DNA of 60,000 bases from Chrysomallon squamiferum (Eukaryota; Mollusca; Gastropoda; Neomphalida; Peltospiridae). The stretch spans positions 14,417,976-14,477,975 of the forward strand of contig CM022665.1 of the NCBI GenBank assembly GCA_012295275.1. Direction: 5' to 3'. Shown piece by piece: positions 50,601 through 60,000 of this stretch (within the stretch, counting starts at the first letter, position 1; each line of letters opens with the position of its first letter). Below the pieces are notes generated by a model. That model ran no database searches. It was not told the DNA's origin and was given only the letters and a program-made list of their open reading frames with translations. The position numbers and the translations under genes are program-made.

Positions 50601-51812
50601 TTGTTTACTATGAAGTCAACGGACACGTGTTGAATGTTAATAACACGTTGTCTCGCGATAAAGAGAAGTGACATCGCCTTACGCGCGAAATTAACACCCA
50701 GATGACGTCACAGGTCTCATTAGCATGAAGATCGGTTGGTTTTGGGATTTCGCAGACAGACGCCATATCAACATCCCTTCGTGCCACATCCGTGACATTC
50801 TTGCTATACACCGCCTGTTTACCTGATAAAATGCTGCTCATGAAAAGACTCGTTTTTCTTCTACAAATAAATCCACAGCAGGTGTAATGTCACATCATCA
50901 TAAATCCCAGAATAATCTGAGAACCCACTTGGTACTTAGGTCTATTTGCTGGCTTTCTATATGTTTTTTTTTGGGGGAGGGGGTTGAGGGGGGGCGCGAA
51001 TGGGGATGTTGGAGAGTGAATTTTATTAATTTATTGGGAGGAGAGAATGCTTTTCGTTGTTTCTTCTTTTCCTTCTCATTGTATTATTATTACTATTTTA
51101 TTATTTTTTTTTTTTTTTCTTATGATTAAAATATGAAGGAAGAATCATACGACCACCATTTCTCTTAACGATTATCAGAAAAGAATCTTTTCTATAAAAA
51201 ATGTCACACGGTTGTTCATTAACCAGGAATCGTGCATTAGCTGGAGCAGGCAACGGCAAACTGAGGTGACCTGATTCTGCGCAGAACAATGTTTTGGATC
51301 ATAAAGCCATGTAAGTTCTATGATAATGTCAAAAGTTAGAACACAGACCTCAGACAATGTTTATTTCACTACCTTATTATTATTATTTTTTTTTTAAATG
51401 AACAAAATTTAGCTCGCTGCAGTTTCTGTGTCACGGAGTCCTGCGGCTTCTGCTGATCCAAGACGTCAAACAAATCAATGTTGGCTAATTTATGACATGT
51501 CTGGTTCTCAGACGATTATGTCACCAGATTTTATTATCATTACAGTTCGCATGAAGCTTTGTTATTAATAATCATGGCATCGTTCTCTTTAGTTTTGAAA
51601 GTAGTACGAACGATCGAACGGTTCTTAATAATATTATATCATTTTATTTTGATATGGCTTATTCTAGAAATAGATCTATATATTGTATCTCTAATAACAA
51701 CAACAACAACAACAGTATTGTAAAATTATTTATTATGCAATTACCGTTGCGGTTTATCAATGCTAATGTTTAGTGTATCCTTTCTTGTCTTGAAGGACTC
51801 ACATACACACAA

Positions 51813-51861
<49 letters not shown>

Positions 51862-53538
51862 CGATTAACATTATAATAATAAATGTTTTAATTAACGTCT
51901 AAAAATCGTTAATAGTAAAAACATATCGAAATGTTGTTACGTAAATATGTATATATTTCAATATGCTAGCTACCGCATATTCCTGAAGTTTACAGCGTTG
52001 GCTATTGGATATTAAATAGCTGTTACAAATACAACTTTATTTTATTTATTATTATTATTAAAACAAAATTACCCAGTAAAAGTAAAGATTGCATATTTCA
52101 TCTTTTACATATCAGCTCAACGTATCACAGTCGCTGGAACGCATAGAAACTTAAAGAGATCTGCGCACGAAGCTATCCCTTTGTCACTCTGCTAGTCCCT
52201 AAATCATTTCCTTGAAAACTAACTATAGATATCGATACAATGTTCTGAAGTAACTCAGTAAGTAGATCACTAAACGAACGCTGACCAAGGCTCCTCACTA
52301 AAAGAAAAACGCAAGCTCAATTAGGGTACGAATGAAAAACTGTGAACTCTTTTGTTCCAATTTAACATTTTACTTTCGGGTGTCAAATACCGTGCGTAGT
52401 TATTTGCCAGATTCGTAATGAAGCACAAGAATTTGTTTATTTTAGAAGAGCATCGACCGGAGAAACGCTTTTCGCAAAAACAGCTGCAGATTACACCGGC
52501 TTTGATAGCTACACACTTATGTCAAGCTAAAAAGTGTGAAAATAAATACAATGCAGATGATTCTCATAAGTATTAATTGGCGCCATTTCAGTGATGCAGA
52601 CGATGTTGACTGGTAGCAAAACAACTTATGTACGAAAAGTTTGTAGTATGCGCGTGGGCGAGCGTGTGTGTGGATTGGGGAGCGATACAGAAATATTCGG
52701 GTGTTATATTGCCTCTAATAATCATTAATTAGATGGCTGTTATTAACTATCATATTTCATAACTGCAGTTTGGCAAGCATTAAAATCCGAATTTTTACAA
52801 TTATTATTATTATTATTTGTCTAGTCAAATACAGTGAAAGGAACTATCTTTCCACAACACTGCATTATGTTTCTTAGAAGTGACTGGCAAACATAACTAA
52901 GCGGTAGTAAATAATTAAGGTATTTCTACTGTAGACACGTGCTGTGAATTATATATATGTATAATGTATTTATATTTTTAAATTTTGATCGCATCACGAT
53001 AGGTATAGTTTAATATCCAGTCATATCATACTGAATGCTATTAATCTGTCAGTTTCAGTGATATCTGTATACATTTACTTTTCAGTGTTTTTAATAAGCA
53101 ATAACTTTCAATATTCGTATCTCATTCTTATATTTTTTACGACATGGAATTTCCCAGTCTGACAAGATAAACACACGTAATTTGCAAATATCCACTATGC
53201 ACAAAGCAAAAATAGCCCCGCCTTACGATAGGATTGTATCTATCTAAATAAACATAAATTCTTAGTAAAATGCAAAAAATTTTTTTTTTTTTTTTGTGAG
53301 ATTCCAGGAAGAAAACAAGTCTAGATCGAGTTTAGAAGTGTTATCTTCCTGCTGAGAATTACATTCTAAAACACAAATATATACAAAGACAAGAAAATGA
53401 TAGTGTAAACATTGTGAATTACAGTTTCTGAACAACAGCAATATTACCTTGACTTGGATAATTTGTTTCATTGCAAGATGGAAAAACATTTAAGTCGGGC
53501 ATTGACCTTGGGGACTAACTGGATTTTTAATTTTTTTT

Positions 53539-53575
<37 letters not shown>

Positions 53576-55568
53576 AAATAAAATATAATATAATCATTAC
53601 AAAGGGCAAATGTTGACTATTTGGATATAGAAGTAGTGTAATAATCTGAACAAAGAAAGTTTTTCTTTAACACATATGCATACATAAACATGTATACACT
53701 TGAAATACAGCTAATTTAGTACAAAGACAATATTTTTCTTGATAACAGAAAATACAAGCATTACAAATTTTTTCTTAAAGTTTTAAATTATTATTATTAT
53801 CATTAAAAGAAAAATCCAGAAAATTCGCATGCAAAAATACTAATATTCTCGGCTAAAACAAGTTACAGATTTTAATAAAAAGTGTTCAAACCAAGTATGC
53901 CTGTATAAACGTACATTTACATACACCATAGTAAGAGAATATTCTCTGAAGTATTTAAATATATGGGGCGGATTCAGCTGGATTGAGCAAGTTTTATGAC
54001 CCTCCTCATTTAAAAAAAATAAAATAAAATAAAATGAAAAGAAAAATGGTTTTAGAAAAAAATCCTCCCCACCCCACACCGCTAGTAAAACCACCAGACT
54101 GGATCACCGATGGTACACCCTAATCTTTGGACCCGCCTATGAATAAATGCAATAAAAATCTATTGTTATTAATCATACATACAAAGCACAATAATAAATA
54201 AATGAATCAAAACGGTCTTGTTTTCTGACACGGGTTAACCAAGGGACACGCATTTGCGAATGGGCAAAAAAATCTCTGATAGATCGTTTATTAAGATGTA
54301 CCTCTTAATATGTTAATTTAAAAAAAAGAAAAAAAAAAGAAGAAAAGTTTAGAAACCAAACTTGATTAAATCTTTTCCCAGCTATCTGATTTCTGTGAAC
54401 GCAGTAAACATTCTTTGAATAGTATGATGTATGGCAAATGCTGTAGGTAAGCGTATCAGGTGATCATCTGCGTGGAGGTCAAAATTGATATCCATGTATC
54501 CAGGTAACACGATATTTTTAAGTACAGTAGTTTTCCTTGTAAACAATTATTCAAATAACAACCCGTATAAACATAGAATATCTTAAATTGTGAATAAAAA
54601 TATAACACGCATGTAGATAACAAAATTAAGTCGACTACTGTATTTTTACAGCTATTTCACAACTGTTATAACTATTAATAAAGAGTATATAATATTGACT
54701 GTTATAAATAATTGTTAATGAAGGGCATTTAATATCGGCTGTTACAATTAATTAATGAAAGGTATGTAAATATTCGGAGAAATTCCAATACGGAACATTG
54801 TACGAAATGATTACGTCACTACAACGGATGCTACCTATCTTGATTAACCGTGATATGCTTGTAACGTCACAATAACATGAAGTCGTATTTATTGCGCGTT
54901 GTAACGTAAACAATTACAGTGTACTGTTAATCATAGCATGTTATGACAGACCTGTTATGTAATTTAGCAGTTTTGAATATTTCAGCTCATAATTAATTAC
55001 TGTTTAGAGCAGTGCTTCTTAAACCGGTCACTGATTTACCCAAAGAAGAACGAAATAGGCTAATTTTGGAATGAACGAAACTGGAAACAAAAATTAAGAA
55101 ATACACATGGAATTTTAATCGCGGGTAAATAAATTTGTTTATGAGGTTTTGAGTGTTAATGACACTGAAATAGTTTATACTGTTTCATTTTTATTCATAG
55201 TGGTCAAAGCTATCAAATATAAATCAAACAGAGCTTTGTTTCAAAATAAACAAATAAATAAATGTTTGTTTATAAAAATTGTTTTTGTTGTTTTATGTTA
55301 ACATGTTTTCAAACACACTGTTATTGTTGGTACTGTTTATTTGTTTGTTTATTTATTAAATCTGTTGTTGTTTTATATATAAATTTGTTGTTTTCGAAAA
55401 GATGCACACAAAGCAGTTTTTAAAATTATTTTTCAATCCACAAAAAGAAATTAAAATTTCTCAAACATGACAGATTTAGATAACTGGAATTAATTACATG
55501 AACTCTATCATCTTCGGGGCTCGGTCCGTACGCAGAAATCTTTGTTATTTGGTTTGGGTTTTTCTTAC
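50601..55568. other. Region with weak coding-like islands, no gene assembled
   Basis: Minus-strand candidates: about 50825-50864 (acceptor TTTGTAG, donor CAG|GTAAAC, KKNESFHEQHFI); about 51417-51503 (IDLFDVLDQQKPQDSVTQKL, no clear donor); about 53455-53510 (NVFPSCNETNYPSQ, weak acceptor). Plus strand: a 52-codon ORF at 52418-52576. A palindromic CRE (TGACGTCA) lies at 50703-50710. Repeats: CA at 51813-51861, poly-T tracts at 53278-53296 and 53528-53570, and a three-copy minisatellite at 54662-54776. The islands do not join in phase into a recognisable protein. Confidence 0.3.
54662..54776. repeat. Three-copy AT-rich minisatellite
   Basis: ACTGTTATAACTATTAATAA, ACTGTTATAAATAATTGTTA and GCTGTTACAATTAATTAATG start three successive units of about 36-41 bp. 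Each ends in ATTTAATATyG or a close variant. Confidence 0.65.
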
Positions 55569-55690
55569 CTAACGTAACGTGACTTCTGCTCGACTTTTTC
55601 CCACCAAAAGTCGACACACTGGGTTACAAACGACATGCGCGTGCTGTTCCGTCTTTCTCGATTTCCCTCTCATCTGCCACGTGGAAACGA
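55569..55690 (-). promoter_or_regulatory. First-exon-like segment with strong donor
   Basis: On the minus strand CACGTTACGTTAG|GTAAGA is a strong 5' splice site. It ends a CpG-richer 120-bp segment that begins near an E-box (CCACGTGG). An ATG within it opens a 34-codon frame (MRGKSRKTEQHAHVV...) that stops exactly at the exon end, so the exon may be a 5' UTR with an upstream ORF. No downstream exon was identified with confidence. Confidence 0.35.
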
Positions 55691-56218
55691 GAGCAAATAC
55701 TTGATTTTTGCGAAACAATCAAACAGTGTTCTTATTTTGTACCTACTGACTTAAATGTTTCTATCTTCATGTAGAAGTTCCTTGACTCTGTATTGGTTTA
55801 CATAAGAAAGGAAATGGAAGAGGAGGTTTAAAAAGAAAAACGAAATAGTGGAAGACAAAGATGCAGCAATCACAAACATTTGTAAATAAAGATGGTTGTA
55901 AATATTATCCGAGCCAATTAACTCAGATTAAAAAAGAAGAAGAAATTAAACACACATCTATCATTATGTATATCGAAAACATGTTTCTACGAATCTTTGT
56001 CTTGGTTTAATTAAATAGTATATATATAGCTGTAAAATAAACATAACCAAACGATTTTCCCGGGCACTCACCTTTGAGTCAATAACAGTATTATTCAACA
56101 GAACGTAAGTACTTAATTCTGGATTCTGGAACTAAATAAATACTACATGGTTATTTCAAGAGAAAGAAGAGAACAGTAACAATAATAATAATAAACAATG
56201 ATAATAAAGTTGATGACG

Positions 56219-56269
<51 letters not shown>

Positions 56270-56395
56270 TAATAATAAAAATAAAAATAATAATAATAAT
56301 AAAAATAATTGTTATTGTTAATATAGTTACTGCTGCTGCTGCTGCTGCTATTGTTTCAACTAACTTCCTTTTTCATTATATCATTTCGTTTTTAA

Positions 56396-56504
<109 letters not shown>

Positions 56505-56588
56505 ATAATTGCTGCTGCTGGTGTTTCAAATTCTGAATGTAATTCACAAATATATGGTTCTTATTTTATTTTATTATTTTTCATCCAA

Positions 56589-56630
<42 letters not shown>

Positions 56631-59607
56631 GTCGATCAACAATTTTTATTGATAAATATCTTATTTTTATTTAGTTTATTTTCGTACTCATGTCACAATT
56701 TCTTGAAACACGACCTTGTAAAGAGATAACATTTTAAATGTACTTGGTGACATTGCTTCAGGCTAAACATTTGCATTTTGATTGCTCTTATTTTCTTTCT
56801 TTCTTATGTTAAATTAGATCTTTAATTAGTAAACTTTATACTAATATTATTAATTCATACTAATAGATAGTGATGGCAGTTGTAGAACAGTAGCTGCTTT
56901 GTAAATACAACAAGTTAATGATATTAAAGCATTATTTTGCTACATAAAAAATGTATATTATTTTGTATATTTCGTTTGTTATAGTCAGTTTTATCATATT
57001 TATTATTATTGTTGTTGTTGTTGTTGTTATTATTATTAGTAGTAGTAGTAGTGGTGGTGGTGGTGGTGGTAATTATTGTAGTAGTGGCAGTGGTAGCAGT
57101 AGTATTGATTAAGAAAAGGTAAACAAAAGCTAAAATGAAATATATTTGATTTATCCTTCTCTCTTCGTATTTCCTCACACTGAATCCCTGTCTCTCGCTC
57201 TTTTTCTCTCTCTCTCTCTCTCGCGCGCGCTCAATCTCTCTGTTCTTTTCCATATTTTTCTGATCCTGTCAAATCATCTATCTCTTAAAAAAAAAAAAAA
57301 ATTGTCCCTGCTGGTCAGATATATAATAAACATATATGTGGCTTTCAGCGGTTATTAATCGCATCACCAAACATTATTAGCGTTTTAGCCACAACGCCGT
57401 TTGATAATGTTATAAAGTTTGCACCCAAAGAAGGCGCTAAGTACGTTGTTGACATTTTCCGTGTTTTACGCTTTCACCTGACCAATAGAGCGAACAATAA
57501 TATATTATCCTAGATACAGACATTTCTGAATGTTTTCATTACCGGCACCAACTTCCTGGTTCTGACTGTTTTCATTTTAAAATCTAATGCTGGAATAATT
57601 TCTTAATAGCGAATCTTGTGGTAAATGTGTAAATACATTAGCCACGATCATCTTTACCACAGTTATTTGTACTGCAACTAAGATCACAGCAATTACCAAC
57701 GCGTTCGCAATCTCAATAACCATTATCAACGTTACTGCTGTTATTATCAGTATTATCATCAACACCACCACCAGTACAACGTATGCTACTGTTACAGTTA
57801 CCACAATTACTACATTTCTATAAATAATGATTACAATAACTATTAATATTACAACTAAGACTAATACTACATAATTACAAGCCCTATTACTACAAACAAT
57901 ACCCATTTATATCCCTGTAGTTATTATTTCTTCTGTTACAACTACTATAACACCAACATCATATCTACAACCACTACTATAGCTATTACTTCCACCACTT
58001 TACAATGACTTCTACTACCACCACCACTACTACTAAAACTAATGCTACCACCACTACTACTATTATTAGTACAACCATTTGTTTGTTACTCTGAAATTCC
58101 TGGTATCACTCATAACTAAATAAATCACTTGAAATATCTCATAAATTAAAATATCGTCTGCACGTTGGGAAAGAAAAGAACTAAACAAATAACTGATAGT
58201 TCAGATCTCCAACTAAATAATTATTTACATGTAACTTAAAACCAGTCAAAACAATCTAAATGTCAAGATAATCTTCTTTAATCTTCTTATGAAACTTACA
58301 CCTCTTTTGTGAGACAATTCTTCTAACGTATGACATTATATCTGTGTATGCGTGTGCGTGAGAAAGTTTTTGTGTGAGGCACAGAAATATAGAAATGACA
58401 GTGAGCGAGAGATACAATTTGACTACGCGTAATATATATTTATAACGCACACCCATAAAAAAAAACAAAAAAACAAAAACAAAACCCATACACATCACCA
58501 AACAATTACATATTTAAAAATAAATAAAATAAAATAAAATAAAGACCTTAATTTTTTTTTCTAATTTCACAGTCACAAAATATAAAACTCTTTCTTTCAA
58601 AACAGTCATACAAATAAATGAGAGAGCAGTAGTAGCAGTAATAGTAATAGTAACAGGAATGATAATAGTAATACGTGTTGTTTTTGTAATAAGTAAATAA
58701 CTAAATAGCTTTGAATCAATATTGTTGCTATAAACGGGCAAGGCATAAAGTTATCGAAAGGTTGTTTCAAACAAACCCATCCCACCACACCATACATAAA
58801 AATCAATAATTTATAAATCCGCATTTTAGCACTAGTCATTTTTCAATATCTGTATTAAATAAAGCCATCCATCCATCGAATACTCAATTTTCTGTTTAAG
58901 TGGTTGATAAGTGGATAAACGTGCGTGTAACTTATTACTGATAAGATACTTATTAACGTAATTCTTTTGTACCACAAACTTAGAATTATCCAGTTAACAC
59001 ATATGACTTCCGTTGCGATAATGGTCTCACAACATACTTAGTAAATTCCTTAAGGATAAAACACAAAATATTTAACGTAGGATGTAATACCAGTAAATTA
59101 AGAATTTAATTACATAAATGTACAGAAGAAACAATCATTTTGTTTATGGCGAAAATTTTAAAATAAATAAAATGAAATGAAATGAATTAAAATAAAATAA
59201 AATAAAATAAAATAAATAATTAATAACAATAATATGACAAAATAAAGTAATAAATAAATAATCGGTAACAGACTGATATTTTATATTAATATGCATGTAT
59301 AAATAAGTAAATAAAAACTTCTATTTCTTCCGTTGTCCAAGATTTTGCAAGGTATTTTAAAATATATATGCAATACTGATTCTGTTATAAATAATACTAC
59401 TAATTATTTCTACGACTACTACTGCTACTACTATGCTGCTACTACTACTACTATTGATGCTGCTACAACTATTACTATTACTATTACTACTACCACTAAC
59501 CTACTATATCTGTGCTATTACTACAACCATTGCTACAACTATTACTACTACTACTACTATTAAAGCGGTGGCTTCTGCTGCTGCTGTTAAAAATAGTAAT
59601 AACATCA

Positions 59608-59654
59608 ACGGGATTTATTACTGTTATTGTTGTAATAACAGTAATAAATCCCGT
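59608..59654. repeat. Perfect 21-bp hairpin
   Basis: Arms at 59608-59628 and 59634-59654 (starting ACGGGATTTATTACTG and ending TAATAAATCCCGT) are exact reverse complements around a 5-nt loop (GTTGT). A second, overlapping inverted repeat uses CCGTGAC...ACAAAGA and TCTTTTTGTCACGG just to the right. Confidence 0.8.
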
Positions 59655-59895
59655 GACGACACAAAGACACTAAATTTAATCTTTTTGTCACGGTAATTTG
59701 TAATAGATTACAATGTATTGGTAATATTGATTTTGTTATTACCGCTGATATTCCACATTTACTGCAATAACAACACCTACTTTCCCGTTGTAAAGAAAGG
59801 GCAGATCAACATTTTTAGGTATCAGTTATAGTTACAATTCTGTAAATAAAAATGTATTTAATAAATAATAATAATAATAATAGTAATAATAATAA

Positions 59896-59926
<31 letters not shown>

Positions 59927-60000
59927 AATAACAGAGTTTAGGAGGGAAAGCAGGAGGAAAGAAAGAGAGAAAATAACTTAGCAAAAAAAAAAAAAAAATA

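Noticed and set aside
53262-53510. Minus-strand segment with VFPSCNETNYPSQ and donor CAAG|GTAATA
   Set aside because: The upstream acceptor has no pyrimidine tract and no neighbouring exon fits.
57577-57906. 109-codon Val/Ile-rich minus-strand ORF
   Set aside because: Product of the imperfect TAC/AAC trinucleotide tract, not a membrane protein.

Overview
This is AT-rich animal nuclear DNA with spliced genes (GT..AG introns), very long introns and heavy microsatellite load (GA, CT, CA/TG, AAT, AATA, CATA, poly-A/T). A decayed SINE-like fragment resembling gastropod/bivalve repeats suggests a mollusc or other lophotrochozoan; the species cannot be named. Almost all long ORFs in the raw six-frame translation are microsatellite artefacts. 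The real genes had to be assembled from short exons by checking splice sites and codon phase.

Four genes are supported. (1) About 2.95-12.6 kb, minus strand: a small secreted or membrane-anchored Reeler-domain protein (about 223 aa). It has four well-phased exons at 2949-4952 and a likely four-codon first exon 7.5 kb upstream at 12504-12515. (2) 17.77-24.7 kb, minus strand: a 960-aa protein with an N-terminal von Willebrand A domain, a DUF4537 (Tudor-like) region and a long C-terminal coiled coil, related to VWA3B/C11orf16. (3) 25.45-27.42 kb, plus strand: NDUFB2, a mitochondrial complex I subunit of 94 aa. It is divergent from gene 2 across about 0.75 kb. (4) 31.78-48.12 kb, minus strand: a LOXHD1-like protein of about 951 aa with five PLAT domains, assembled from 20 exons whose phases agree throughout. 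It includes a 12-nt microexon, a 57-nt in-frame exon that interrupts an otherwise canonical PLAT domain (a possible cassette exon), and a predicted 68-nt exon with clustered Cys and His.

Mobile elements: a decayed Mutator-like (MULE) transposase copy with terminal inverted repeats (30282-31301), between the convergent genes 3 and 4; a TA-flanked terminal-inverted-repeat element (45086-45961) in an intron of gene 4; a MITE-like element (26308-27022) in intron 2 of NDUFB2; and a SINE-like remnant near 37.7 kb.

The flanks (1-2.9 kb and 48.2-60 kb) and the 7.5 kb intron of the Reeler gene hold mostly simple repeats, short minisatellites and several perfect palindromes or hairpins. A first-exon-like segment with a good donor lies at 55.57-55.69 kb (minus strand), but no gene could be built from it. 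The genes are unrelated in function; nothing suggests a gene cluster acting in one pathway.
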